Shown in pieces: positions 1 to 10,255 of a stretch of 64,000 bases of DNA. Within the stretch, counting starts at the first letter, position 1; every line of letters starts with the position of its first letter. The translations under genes were made by a program, and so were the position numbers. This DNA comes from Bathymodiolus brooksi (lineage: Eukaryota; Mollusca; Bivalvia; Mytilida; Modiolidae), in assembly GCA_963680875.1 (NCBI GenBank), contig OY804579.1, positions 80,589,095-80,653,094 on the forward strand, in the 5' to 3' direction. The notes below the pieces were generated by a model. It ran no database searches. It had not been told where the DNA came from and was given only the letters and a program-made list of their open reading frames with translations.

Positions 1-1002
1 CTTATATCAGAATGCTGTCTTCTGATTGGTTGATGAAATGGGTATTTTTTACTAATTCTTAGTTTTTTCCAGCTTTTGCACCATTGCCGGGATATTTGCC
101 TAAATATACCACGGTACTATAGGCAAATACCCCACTCGAAACGAAATTCCTTCTTTAAATAGGTTATGACGTCATGGATGTCATTCGAATTACTCGGGTT
201 TCTTCTTTCAACCAACGCTAAAGTAAAGAAAATGACGACAGTGTCAGCCGTTATGTTTGAAATCGTTGAAATGTATATATTTCAAATTCATTTGCATTAT
301 TTTTTTTGCATGTTGTATGTTAAAGCAAAATCATTATTTATTTTATTTTTGAGTTTGTTCCAGAATTTATACACTTCTTTGAAAATATTTTCCTGATTTT
401 AAGTCTTAGTTGAAAATCAAATGATCGAGGTGGTCTGAAGTTCTGAACCTGCTTGCATGCCACTGTTTTACTTGCTGTTAAATATTCGGCGGAATTAAAC
501 AAACATATGCTGTTAGTGAGGGTTATTTGCGGAAAATGCCGGTTTCGAGGACAGTCAAATTATATACTGTAATAGTACATTGATACATTGTGACTGACTT
601 GTCTGTGAATTTGTGTATTATGATTAGTATCGTTGGAAGCGTGTTGTGTCCTTAACTCAACCCTGCGACACAGAAATAAATATTGCCCGAGACCTCTCGC
701 GATGCGTTACAGGATCTTTCCATATGCATAACGGATATTATTATTATTATTAAAAAGAAATAATACTTGCATAGCCGATTTCATCTACATCTAGACTTGC
801 GTAATGGGATTTGTGAGGGGCGTGCATACAAGCGAAATAAATGTCGCCACAAGAACAGTAAATAATGCAATTACTATCAAAACTAAAGTTCTCCTCACTC
901 AGGCATATGTGATTTTAACTGATTTTGGCTATCCTATTTATACCCTTTGGCATTGGTGCTCCCAAACACCTTGATATTGCTTGGCTTTCCAATCTTTAGA
1001 TC
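1..1002. other. No gene seen
   Basis: Apart from the left edge of the duplication at 574, I see nothing assignable here. Short open frames have no splice context or recognisable protein features. Confidence 0.4.
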
Positions 1003-1320
1003 TTGAGCATACCTGATGAAAGTTATTCCAGAAACGTACCTGATGAAGGTTATTCCAGAAACGTACCTGATGAAGGTTATTTCAGAAACGTACCTGATGA
1101 AGGCTATTTCAGAAACGTACCTGATGAAGGTTATTCCAGAAACGTACCTGATGAAGGTTATTCCAGAAATGTACCCGATGAAGGTTATTCCAGAAACGTA
1201 CCTGATGAAGGTTATTCCAGAAACGTACCTGATGAAGGTTATTCCAGAAACGTACCTGATGAAAGTTATTCCAGAAACGTACCTGATGAAGGTTATTCCA
1301 GAAAAGTGTCGTGTGCACTA
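1003..1320 (+). repeat. 27-bp tandem array of hammerhead-like core, 11 units
   Basis: Eleven near-identical 27-bp units start at 1012, 1039, 1066 and so on to 1282. Each carries CTGATGA, a short GG...CC arm and GAAAC followed by GTAC. Only the last unit is followed by the rest of the motif: GTGTC at 1306-1310, then GTGTGCAC. Its helix III is weakened by A instead of C at 1305. A long open frame crosses the array only because 27 is a multiple of 3; I do not call it a gene. The paralogous site in unit 2 has an array with a different unit. Confidence 0.8.
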
Positions 1321-2134
1321 TGTTGTATATTTAATTACCAAAACCAGAGTAACATACGATATATAAGATATATTTATGTTTTCCATTGTATAATAACGAT
1401 AATTTCTAGATACAATATTTCAAACATGGCTGCCCATTGTGATAATGTTACTGCTATTTGATTTATACATATTACAAATGTTCATACCATTTAATAACTC
1501 TCTAACACTAAAATACCCCAACCACGAGACGATATTACTTGGCTTTGATGCTAAAGGTAGTATACTTTTCTTGTTTATGCACGTATTCACAGCTTTCGTC
1601 CAATTAGATACTGACCCTTTAAAATATATATTAAGTTAATGTATTAACATGTTAACACTACTGTAAAGCAAAGTTTTAAGGGACCAGCCATTTTCTTACA
1701 GGAAATTGAAAGGGGTTCGAAATTCTTGTTCAGACAGAAATAAATTTTCGTCTCTGAGGCTAGGTGTGTAAATTTTCTTAATTGAAAATTGACATAGGGC
1801 GATTTAGCTGCGGAACCGCAACCCTTATGGTCCTTGGCCAGTTTTGCTGTTAGAGTTATCTCTTAAATGTCACGTGACCTCAAAGCGAGAATACCACAAT
1901 GACAAGATGGCGGAACGAAGTAGGCTGGATCAGTTAATATCGAGGCCTTTGTTATCATAATGAGCTAGAAATGAATAATAATTATTAAGTAAATATCAAA
2001 AGCGATAGATAAATATGTAATGAAACGAATTATCCACATGACTCCGCTCACACAAAACGTTTTGTTGTGAAAAGTACTGTTGAAAATTGCGACAAAATCA
2101 AGGTCGCAGTTTCGCAAATTTTTGATTGGGTGAA
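1321..2134. other. Unassigned sequence
   Basis: Nothing recognisable. The first part (to about 1757) is matched by unit 2 at 46012-46440; the rest is absent there. Confidence 0.35.
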
Positions 2135-2470
2135 ACCCATAGCCCTAAGGGGGATTAGGACAAAACGAGGATATTGGTTACATGTGAATGGCGGACAGGG
2201 CGGGGGATAATATTTTTTTTTCTACAAAAAAAATATTCTGATTCCCAATGTTGCTGAAAAAATATTCTGATTTTGGTGGAGGAAGAAAAAAATAATCTGA
2301 TTCAGAGTTTATGTCATATAACCTAATGTTAAATTATGGAAACAAATTTCGCGCTTCGCGCGACAGAAAAAACCTCTCGTGTTTACCGAATTTTTTTTTC
2401 TAAACGAAACAAATAACCATATCTCTCCCCCCTCCCCCCCCCCCCCTGCAAGTTAAATGGTCGGTCCCTT
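2135..2470. mobile_element. Possible non-autonomous repeat with homopolymer blocks
   Basis: A stretch with several poly-T and poly-C runs and the short palindrome ttcgcgcttcgcgcga near 2348. It ends with caagttaaatgg followed by a gtccc motif. A related end motif occurs at 32877-32900, where it abuts a truncated LINE. It resembles a repeat I associate with marine invertebrates, but the superfamily and exact ends are unclear. Unit 2 keeps only about 21 bp resembling 2155-2176. Confidence 0.35.
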
Positions 2471-2565
2471 ATTGAATAACTGAGGAATATTTGGTGATTT
2501 TAATGGAAAAAAACGTTGAATTAAATAAGTAATCTTGCTTTCAAGTGGCTGTGTTGAATATTCAC

Positions 2566-3288
2566 CATCAATGGCGGACGAGGTAAACAAACAGAGAGAT
2601 AACGATACTCTTTGTGACTTAGTTGGGGATTGTAATGCAAGGTCATCCGATTTGAGCGATTTCATTATACCTGATGATGTTTTGTGAGCTTTTTAAAATT
2701 ATAATACCGATGATACAATATCATTTAATGATATTCATTTACATAGAAAATCCAGCGACAAGGATCGGTGTAATGCCTATGGCAATAAACTATTAAATAT
2801 GTGCAAAAATAATAACATATACATTGCAAATGGTAGAGTATGGTAATGACAAAAATATTGGTAAAGTCACTAGTAAAGAATCTAATAGTACGGTTGATTA
2901 TTTCATTATTGCATCTGTGTTATTTCCCTTTATTACGGAATTTGGTATTATTGATTTTGACCCGTTATTTTCTGATGTTCACTGTCGCACACATGTGTCA
3001 ATTTCCTGTTAAGAGAGTTTACATGATTTACATAATAAAAACACTCCAATAAAAATAGCTAAACCGGTTCATTGTCAACAGTGAAAACAATCTTTTAGTT
3101 GATATGTAATGAATTAGAAATGATTAATGAACACAGTAACACTTTTCAGTCAGATTTAAATCAGTTTGTAGAAAAAATAAATAAAATATTTATCAATACC
3201 TCTCAAGAAACCTTTGGAAATAAAATATATTACAAAGAGAAGTCATCTAAAGTAAATCGGCCTTGGCTTAAATATAACATACAGTGCT
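2566..3288 (+). pseudogene. LINE endonuclease fragment
   Basis: Across three frames the translation shows the hallmarks of APE endonucleases of LINEs. GDCNAR (about 2625) gives the Asp and Asn of the active site, NGR is near 2830, STVDYFII is near 2899 and SDVH near 2972 stands for the catalytic SDH. Stops follow DDVL at 2683 and a one-base shift follows NGRV at about 2841. The product would nick target DNA to prime reverse transcription. The first part of the domain is missing. The reading breaks at 3289, where a hairpin element begins. Confidence 0.7.
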
Positions 3289-3403
3289 ATTGAAACAAAA
3301 GAAGCGCCCGTATTGGATATAACGGGTTTCTTTTTCCGCATGGGTACTCAGGTGAAGGCCGAGGTGCGTTATATCCAATACGGGCAAATTCTTTTGTTTC
3401 AAT
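3289..3403. mobile_element. 115-bp hairpin MITE-like element
   Basis: Terminal inverted arms at 3289-3323 and about 3368-3403 match over most of about 35 bp and begin ATTGAAACAAAAGAA. The loop is about 44 bp. It sits at the point where the LINE reading frame breaks. No clear target duplication is visible, and no coding capacity. Confidence 0.7.
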
Positions 3404-3880
3404 AATAATGTATCTAACTTGTACAATAATAGAGTTGTTGAAAAAATAAATGGTATGGCATATATTTTTAACACTTTTAATGTTTAGAAAGCCAAATAAG
3501 ACAACAATTAACAAAAATAAAACGACAATTTTTTATCGGTCAACGTCCTTTCGATTCTCGATTTTATTTAGGTATTTCAAGGTCTTTCAAGTGAACAGAA
3601 TCGTTTATATTTAGATATTTCAAGGTCTTTCAATTGTCTCAAATGTTCACCTGTGGTCTCTCTGATTTGGTATTACTTGCGGTCGATTCGTTAGTTTTTT
3701 TTTGTATTGCGATAATACATTTTAAAAGTTCACATACTCGTCAGTTCTGAACATAAATTATGCCAGATCCGAAATACTTGTATCGTGTCTTGTATATTGC
3801 TTTTTTAAGCAAATTGTTGATATTTTTTTTTCAAAGCTTACTATCAAGAGTGATATATACTAATTATAGAGTATAGTAGT

Positions 3881-3975
3881 GTGGTTACCGTAGCTGAGTG
3901 GTTAGATGGAAGTTTTGAAAGTCAAAGTAGACTTGAAAAAGCCCAAAAGTGGTTCGATACCCGAAAGTCTCAAAA
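3881..3975 (+). tRNA. tRNA-like sequence, probably a pseudogene or SINE head
   Basis: An A-box-like TAGCTGAGTGG lies at 3891-3901 and a B-box-like GGTTCGATACC at 3951-3961, about 50 bp apart. That is wide enough for a tRNA with a long variable arm (Leu or Ser class). I could not fold a convincing acceptor stem by eye, so it is more likely a tRNA-derived repeat than a working tRNA. It is distinct from the common SINE of this window. Confidence 0.4.
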
Positions 3976-4135
3976 TATGTTTAACACGTTTTTAAGCCTT
4001 AAACAGTAAAATGTTAAAGTTGATATATTCAAGAACAAAAGAATAAACTAAATTCTTAAAAATAATGTGACGTCAGAGAAATGTAATATGACCAGGTAAA
4101 TAATATTTACCATGTCTCAAAAATGGGTCAAAGTA

Positions 4136-4215
4136 CAGCGGCCTGTATCATCGGCCCCTATTAGCGGCTTGTATCATCGGCCTCTATTAGCAGCCTGTAT
4201 GTGATATTAGAGGCC
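4136..4215. repeat. 26-bp tandem repeat, about 2.5 copies
   Basis: Units contain GCGGCCTGTATCATCGGCC followed by CTATTA, with small changes between copies. An inverted piece, attagaggccgc, follows near 4205. Origin unknown. Confidence 0.6.
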
Positions 4216-4756
4216 GCATTTACAATGGCTTTGCTGGGGGTATTATTGTACAACAACAGTTGTAATTCAAAAAGAAAAACCTTTCATAAAGCTAAGAAAA
4301 ACTTTTACTGAATCAAAAATGACGAAAATCGACATCACTTAAAAGTGGCATGTAAATCTTATAGAGCAGAAATGAATACATGTTTCAGTGATTATGAACT
4401 TACATGTAGAGTCGAAAATGAACTGCTTAATACGTCAGAATCGAATCCAGGTGATTTGTGGAAAATTTTAAGCAAATTTAAAATATCAAAAAGGGAGGAC
4501 AAAATTGATATTGATGAATTATACGAGTATTTAAAAAATTTGAACCTTAGTAATGAAGTGGGGGATTCCAATTTTGAAATGCCAGATACCAATGATAATC
4601 TTGCAAACGATACTCTAAACGGCAAAATTATTGAAGAAGAAATCACTTCTATTATTCAAATTTAAAGAATGGCAAAGCACCTGGATATGATTGTGTCATT
4701 AATGAATATATCAAATCAACTAATTGTATTTAAAACTGCTTAGGAAAATTATTGAT

Positions 4757-5372
4757 ACAGGAATCATCCCAGAGATATGGACAATAGGTATAATCATGCC
4801 AGAGATGTGGACAATAGGAATAATCATCCCAGAGATGTGGACAATATGCATAATCATCCCAGAGATATGGACAATAGGTATAATCATCCCAGAGATATAG
4901 ACAATAGATATAATCATCCCAGAGATATGGACAATAGGTATAATCATCCCAGAGATGTGGACAATGGGCATAATCATCCCAGAGGTATAGACAATAGGTA
5001 ATAATCATCCCAGAGATATAGACAATAGGCATAATCATGCCAGAGATATGGACAATAGGTATAATCATCCCAGAGATGTGGACAAGAGGTATAATCATCC
5101 CAGAGATATGGACAATAGGTATAATCATCCCAGAGATATAGACAATAGATATAATCATCCCAGAGATATGGACAATAGGTATAATCATCCCAGAGATGTG
5201 GACAATGGGCATAATCATCCCAGAGGTATAGACAATAGGTAATAATCATCCCAGAGATATAGACAATAGGCATAATCATGCCAGAGATATGGACAATAGG
5301 TATAATCATCCCAGAGATGTGGACAAGAGGTATAATCATCCCAGATATGTGGACAATAGGTATAATCATGCC
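4757..5372. repeat. 30-bp minisatellite grown out of reverse-transcriptase codons
   Basis: About 20 copies of a 30-bp unit encoding, on the plus strand, the ten residues IIPEIWTIGI with variants. The normal reverse transcriptase should have this once, between the NGKAPGYD motif (about 4670) and MPIYKNKGD (about 5370). A higher-order repeat of 241 bp is visible: the segment near 4956 recurs near 5197. It consists of eight units, one of which (at 4999 and 5240) has an extra base and shifts the frame. Long minus-strand frames here are by-products of the 30-bp period. Confidence 0.85.
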
Positions 5373-5375
5373 TAT

Positions 5376-6437
5376 CTACAAAAACAAAGGTGATCCTGGT
5401 AATCCAGATTCCTATTGAGGAATCACATTGGTCTCTTCTGTAGGTAAAGTCTTCACGTCAATTCTTAATAGTAGACCGACAAAATATGCAGATTTGGTAG
5501 ACAAGATTCCAAATGCTCAAGCTGGGTTCAGGGTGGGATATTCAACTACAGACAATATTTTTTGCTTACACGTGCTAATTGATATATATATATATGTTGT
5601 TTGGGAAAAATTATATTGCACATTTATTGACTTTAAAAAGGCGTTTGATACAGTTTGGAGGTTGGGGTTATGGCAAAAACTGGTGAAAAATAATGTTTGT
5701 AGGAAAGTTTTAAAAGTGATATTAAATATGCATAATAGAATTAAATCGTACGTAATGCAAAATGATGATATTTCAGGGCTTTTTACATGTGATATTGGGT
5801 GCGCCAAGGGGAAAATTTACCTCATTTCCTCTTCTCGATTTTCCTTGCAGATTTAGAAGATTATCTGATACAATACCAGATGAAAGGTCTTGAAAAAATT
5901 AAAAATCTATGTCAGGAGCTAAGAATTTTTGTTCTTATTTTTGTACTCCTCTATGCTGATGATACTATTATCTGATCAGAAAGCGCAATTGATTTACAAA
6001 GCTCATTAGATGTTTTTGAAAGTTATTGTTCGCAATGGAAACTGTCTATAAATGTTGAAAAAACTAGAGCTATGATCTTTTGTAAGCGTAAAGGGAGACA
6101 ACAGTATGAGTTTAAATTATATGGATCCAATATTGAAATTGTTGAGTCATATTCATATTTAGGATTAACGTTTACTTATAATGGAAAATTGACACTTGTA
6201 AAAAAGAAACTAGCAGAACAAGCACAAAAAGCGTTATATGCTCTTTACAGTAAAACTAGAAATTTAAATATTCCAATTGACCGATGGACCGGTACACCAC
6301 GTATTGAGCGAACATGTTCGCTTTGCAATAATAGATCAATAGGTGATGAATTACATTATTTATATTTATGTCAGAACGAACAAATACAACGTCTTAGGGC
6401 TACATGTATTCCTTCTTATTATTTTATGTCAGAATAA
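5376..6437 (+). pseudogene. LINE reverse transcriptase, broken
   Basis: Reverse-transcriptase signatures appear in order. QAGFRVGYSTTDNIF is near 5518, motif A FIDFKKAFDTVW near 5622 and motif C YADDT near 5953, followed by a stop. Motif B has lost its frame after IGCAKG. Then come SYSYLGLTF near 6150 and a cysteine and histidine cluster (CSLCNNRSIGDELHYLYLC) at about 6315-6371, the usual LINE C-terminal zinc knuckle. The joint before RWTGTP near 6285 looks like an internal deletion. The upstream motif NGKAPGYD at about 4672 belongs to the same protein. Confidence 0.8.
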
Positions 6438-7122
6438 GTTAAATGGAATCTGATCAATTTGCAGTAAACCTGTTTTGAATAATGTTGCAATATTCATAGA
6501 AAAAAATCGCTAACTTTTATAATATTATGAAAATGATAAGAAACTCACCCAATGTAAAAAATAATCCATGTTATATAGATTAAAGAGCTCTTTTCTGGTT
6601 ACTCGTATCGAGTGCGACCCATGCTTTTCACGTGATAGATAACTCTATTATGAACATTACATTACGTATAGGGGAATGTCCAAGTAACTCTCCATTCCTT
6701 AAAAACAATGGAGCCGAGGCCGATTGTTTTTAAGGAATGGAGAGATACGAGGACATTCTCCAACTTAAAATCCACCCATTGTACTTTATTAATTTCATTA
6801 ATTAATAATCTTGTAACAAAAAAAGCGTGTGTATAGTATCTAAAGTACAAAGAGAACAATAACTCCGCCCCTGTCCACATTGTTCATAACTGTCCATTCC
6901 TTGAAAATAATGGAGATAAACATACATCACAGGTGGATTTTAAAATATATTCTGTGTCTGTTCATTCAAATATTATTTAATATTTGTTATGCTAATTATA
7001 TTATGTACATGTGTTTTTTTCTTTGTGAATTTACCCTGTTCACCATTATTATATTGTTGTATATATGTTGCCTCTTGTTACAGTGTAACTGTCTGAGAAT
7101 ACTAATAAAATCTTGAAATCTT
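6438..7122 (+). mobile_element. LINE 3' end carrying a perfect hairpin
   Basis: Noncoding tail of the LINE with a perfect 22-bp inverted repeat at 6688-6709 and 6723-6744 (CTCTCCATTCC and its complement at the outer ends) around a 13-bp loop. A third, diverged copy of the arm lies at 6890-6910, so a short foldback element has probably inserted. The tail ends with AATAAA at about 7105 and ATCTTGAAATCTTGG. Confidence 0.55.
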
Positions 7123-7246
7123 GGAACACCCACCCATACAATACGAAAATGGTTGATTCCTAACAATAATAAATAAACTATTACTATTGTGTTTACTGAG
7201 TAAGTTGTTATTCTGTTTTAAATCACTGTTAGCGATCCAGGTTTAT

Positions 7247-7497
7247 GGTGTTTAACGCCACTTTCAACAATATTTCAGCTATATCGTGGCAGTCAGTTTT
7301 ATTGGTGGAGGAAACCGGAATGCACGGAAAAAACCACTGACCTGTCGCAAGTCACTGACAAACTTTATCACATAATATTGTATCGAGTACAACTCGTCCG
7401 AGTGGAATTCGAACTCACAACTTTAGTGGTGATAGGCACTGATTGCACAGGTAGTTGTAAATCCAACTACCAAACGATAACGACAACGACGGCCCCT
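7247..7497 (-). mobile_element. tRNA-derived SINE, full length, with target duplication
   Basis: On the minus strand it has a tRNA-like head with B box GAGTTCGAATTCC, a conserved middle (GTCAGTGACTTGCGACAGG), and a tail ending in AAGTGGCGTTAAACACCA. It is flanked by a perfect 10-bp duplication CCAGGTTTAT at 7237-7246 and 7498-7507. The unit-2 copy is at 46602-46810 at the same site, so the insertion predates the duplication. This copy serves as the reference for the other SINE entries. Confidence 0.85.
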
Positions 7498-7687
7498 CCA
7501 GGTTTATATACTGTATGATTATGAACTGTACTTTGAATTCTCTATGTTGCCAATAGATCGTTTGTATTCATGTTTAATTCAGCCGTCATATTAATCATCA
7601 ATCCCAGTTTGCAGGTGTTAACACACATCAACTAAAACCTTACTTTAATTTATTGTACACATTTTGAAATTTTTGTTTTCGTTTTAC

Positions 7688-7809
7688 TCGCATTTCATCA
7701 GAGGTGAGTAATACAAAATATGCGTGTGTGTGTTGATATAGTCTTGCTTGTGTCCTGTTTTGCGTTTCAAAGATGAATATGATGAATTTGTCAGAATTAT
7801 AAATATTAA
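7688..7809 (-). CDS. Internal exon, extracellular protein (unit 1)
   Basis: The minus strand has an acceptor catttctgcag before 7809 and a donor CGA|GTAAAA at 7688, giving a 122-bp exon of phase 1 to 0. It encodes about 40 residues, VNIYNSDKFIIFIFETQNRT and onward to LLTSDEMR. The unit-2 copy (47018-47139) has the same length and both splice signals, with about one residue changed, which favours a real exon. It follows the exon at 8119-8244 in matching phase. Function unknown. No start, stop or downstream exon was found; a SINE and the decayed LINE lie next downstream. Confidence 0.5.
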
Positions 7810-7889
7810 CTGCAGAAATGTCATATAATTGCTTTGTACTTGCGCTATGCACATTCTACGAATAGTGAACGTAATATATTCGGGTGCCA

Positions 7890-8098
7890 CTGGTGGATCA
7901 GGATATGTTCACCCTTCCGGAGCACTTGAGTTCACCCATGGTTTTCAATGAGGTTCGCGTTTCTTAATCTTCAATTTTTCATGTTGTGGTTGGTCCGTCA
8001 TTTTCAGTATTTTTTTTCCATTTTCGTTTGACCATTGTATTAACTATCTGTCCTTTTTCGAATTACTGCTTCTGATATTGAAACTTTTCTTTGATGCA
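7890..8098 (+). repeat. Dispersed repeat R2 (GGAGCACCTGA family)
   Basis: Recognised by the series CCACTRGTGGA, CCCTTCCGGAGCAC, TGAGTTCACCC and a GGTTCGCGTT-like block, followed by a T-rich stretch ending near tctgatattgaaac. I remember the same series as high-copy in mussel genomes. It recurs about ten more times in both orientations (listed below). Mechanism and ends unknown. Confidence 0.6.
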
Positions 8099-8118
8099 AA
8101 ACTAAGGTTTTCACTCAC

Positions 8119-8244
8119 CTGATCCTTCACAACTAAAATTATATGTAGAACTACAATCCGTGACAACATTTATGTTATTTTGCGAAGCAAGACAACGGCG
8201 TGTACTTGATATGTTATCAAAGATTGCCATGTCAGTTTCGATAT
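8119..8244 (-). CDS. Internal exon, cysteine-containing extracellular protein (unit 1)
   Basis: A 126-bp exon on the minus strand: acceptor cgtttccag before 8244 and a strong donor CAG|GTGAGT at 8119, phase 1 to 1. It encodes 42 residues beginning DIETDMAIFDNISSTRRCLA, with cysteines in RRCLA, TDCSS and FSCEGS. The copy at 47432-47557 keeps the length and both sites. It links in phase to the exon at 9114-9246 upstream and to 7688-7809 downstream. Probably ectodomain; no domain assigned. Confidence 0.55.
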
Positions 8245-9113
8245 CTGGAAACGATAAATCAATGGTTAATATTTCGTCTATTTTAGTCTGTTTTTAGACT
8301 TAATTAAACAACATTTTGTTCTATATTGATGTTATATTTGATTAAGCACAAATTAAGGACCAACAAATCTTATCTTAGAATCTATTAGCTTCTTTGTTAG
8401 CAGCATCCTCTTTCAAGGAAATCTAGATACGACACTCTGGAATATCCATTAAAAAGAGAGATATAGGTACGTGCTACTGGAATGTGGCTACATATAAATG
8501 GAAAATTGATTTGATCTCTCTCTTTTTATAAAAGCGTCATTTTTAACCGACTTGCACTTTAAATTTCTAGGTGTAGGTCTGGGTATAAAGCATGCCTAAC
8601 TATATCTGTCATGTCTTTTGTTTCAAGTTCAATGGGATAGACCAACCAATATATAGATGGGTACGAGTTATTTATACAAACTATAATGAACCACATTGTC
8701 TGTTGTTTACAAAGTGCTTTGCTGTCACAATATTTCTGTGAAAACGAACATAAGTAATGCATAAAATATTATACTCTAAAGTTTGGGGTGGGTTATTGGT
8801 TATGGTGTTTTACACCACTTTCAACAATATTTCAATTATATCGTGTACGTGGCAGTCAATTTTATGGGTGGAGGAAACCTGAGTACCCGAAAAAACCACC
8901 GACCTGTCGCAAGTTACTGACACATTTTATCACAAAATGTTGTATCGAGCACATCTCGCCATGAACGGGATTCGAACTCACAACTGATAGGCACTGATTA
9001 CACAGGTTGTTAGTGCCTATCAGCACTGGAGTTGTGAGTTCTAAAGTTTGGTCATATTGTGGATGATATGTGATATGAATACATAACACTACATGTTCTT
9101 GACAAATAATTAC
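8245..9113. other. Intronic sequence, partly replaced between the units
   Basis: If the flanking exons belong to one gene this is an intron of about 870 bp, enlarged by a SINE at 8787-9039. Part of it (about 8702-8875) has no match in unit 2, where a different stretch lies at 48015-48094. Confidence 0.4.
8787..9039 (-). mobile_element. SINE with an inverted 5' head
   Basis: Same SINE family, with a 12-bp target duplication TCTAAAGTTTGG at 8775-8786 and 9040-9051. The head end is followed by a second, inverted copy of its own T-arm region, so GAACTCACAACT (about 8973) and AGTTGTGAGTTC (about 9030) form a hairpin. This looks like a 5' inversion made during insertion. The unit-2 copy keeps the inversion but has lost the tail (48095-48262). 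Confidence 0.75.
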
Positions 9114-9246
9114 CTCGTTCAATCTTAAACAATGCCAATCCCTTCTCAGACGAGCAGAACACATCGTTGTGAAACCGGCAACTTTTAATGCAAGTTGTTG
9201 TCGTGACAATTGTTCTAGGCGTGGTAACACATTGGCATAATTTCTT
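9114..9246 (-). CDS. Exon with six cysteines, half of a possible WSC-like domain (unit 1)
   Basis: A 133-bp exon on the minus strand: acceptor ttctag before 9246, donor GAG|GTAATT at 9114, phase 0 to 1. The translation begins KKLCQCVTTPRTIVTTTTC and ends FCSSEKGLALFKIER. The C.C start, a C...C pair and FCSS..LALF.I near the end resemble the second half of WSC-type carbohydrate-binding modules; this is a pattern judgement, not a search result. The copy at 48337-48469 is the same length and open. Other frames lack the cysteine pattern. Confidence 0.5.
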
Positions 9247-9441
9247 CTAGAATAATAAACATGTACTTGATATTTCAAGATAAGAATGAACAAATGATGA
9301 ATATGAAATATTGTTATAAAACTAAGGTTTATCTCACTGCTCTTCGATATGTTTGCTTTTATAATGCAGGTAGCAAGTACTACTTAAAAAGGTAAACACA
9401 CACACACACTCACAGATAAATGCGCCTGGTGGACTAACGAG

Positions 9442-9691
9442 GGGCATGGTGTTTAGCGCCATTTTCAACAATATTTCAGTTATATCATGGCGGTCAGTTT
9501 TATTGGTGGAGGAAACCGGAGTGCTCAGAGAAAACCACTGACCTGTCGCAAGTCACTTACAAACTTTATAACATAATGTTACATCGAGTACACCTCATCT
9601 GAGCGGGATTCGAACACACAACTTCAGTAGTGATAGGCACTGATTACATACGTAATTGTAGATCCAACTACCATACGACCACGACAACTCC
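9442..9691 (-). mobile_element. SINE, full length
   Basis: Same family, with target duplication GGACTAACGA at about 9431 and 9695. The unit-2 copy at 48664-48917 has the same flanks. Confidence 0.8.
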
Positions 9692-9865
9692 GATGGACTA
9701 ACGAAGTATCAATATCACTGATGACTTGTGATCTGTTTATACTGTCGTAATCTCTCGCCGGACATTTTCTCTCTTTACGACATTTGTTGGATACTGAGTA
9801 GCACGACGTGTGTTACACTTTAAACAGGAACTGCACACTATTCCGAATAACCCGAATTCACCGCC

Positions 9866-10255
9866 AATTTTGTAAACGATCTATACAGAGGATTTGTGGA
9901 ACGGTGTCCAGATGACAATAATAGATATAACAATTCCCACAGACGTTTTAGGAATGATGTCCAGGTGATCTGAGTTCACCCTCGATTTTTAGGGGGGTTC
10001 GTGTTACTCGATCTTTAGTTTTATGTGTATGTTTTGTAGATCGTAGTTTGTCTTTTTGTACTTTTTCTTTTGGCCATTGTGTTGTCTGTTCTTCTTCGAT
10101 GTACGGATTCTGATTACACATTTGGTATCTTCCAACTCGTATAGACATAACCATTCCTACAGAGGTGTTGTGGAACGGTGTCCACAGGACAATGATATAT
10201 TTAATAATTCTGACAGAGGTTTTGTTGAACGATATCCACATAACAACAATAGTTA
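9866..10255 (+). repeat. 54-bp coding-like tandem repeat split by R2
   Basis: Plus-strand units encode an 18-residue repeat of the form YRGVVERCPQDND followed by NNS. One and a half copies lie at 9866-9948 (LYRGFVERCPDDNNRYNNSH) and two at 10141-10255. A copy of R2 (about 9955-10140) separates the two groups. Unit 2 keeps the arrangement at about 49075-49450. It may be a fragment of a repetitive protein or a transposon; no splice sites or start fix it. Confidence 0.45.
9955..10140 (+). repeat. Dispersed repeat R2
   Basis: Begins with a CCAGGTGATCTGAGTTCACC-like block, then GGTTCGTGTTACTCGATC and a T-rich stretch to TTTGGTATCTTCC. It lies inside the 54-bp repeat. Confidence 0.6.

Larger units (their letters stand above)
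3404..4330. other. Foreign sequence inside the LINE
   Basis: Interrupts the LINE between its endonuclease and linker. It contains a tRNA-like stretch at 3881-3975 and a short tandem repeat at 4136-4215, described separately. The rest is AT-rich and unassigned. Confidence 0.45.
2566..7122 (+). mobile_element. Decayed non-LTR retrotransposon (LINE)
   Basis: A plus-strand LINE, 5' truncated, with an APE-type endonuclease (2566-3288), a linker (4331-4756), a reverse transcriptase (4700-6100), a C-terminal zinc-knuckle region (about 6290-6437) and a 3' end at about 7122 with an AATAAA signal and short ATCTTGAA-like repeats. It is broken by stops, several frameshifts, a hairpin element, about 0.9 kb of foreign sequence and a minisatellite. 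Unit 2 lacks it: its sequence jumps from the equivalent of 1757 to 7121 with a 21-bp remnant between. It cannot be functional. Confidence 0.8.

Noticed and set aside
166..396. 76-codon frame near the left edge
   Set aside because: Ordinary AT-rich composition, with no splice or protein signals.
1003..1461. Open frame with PDEGYSRNV repeats
   Set aside because: All frames stay open because the unit is 27 bp; the repeat is explained by the ribozyme-like motif and the unit-2 array has a 25-bp unit that breaks the frame.
4720..5369. Long minus-strand frames with repeated HISGMI
   Set aside because: Shadows of the 30-bp minisatellite, whose plus-strand reading belongs to a reverse transcriptase.
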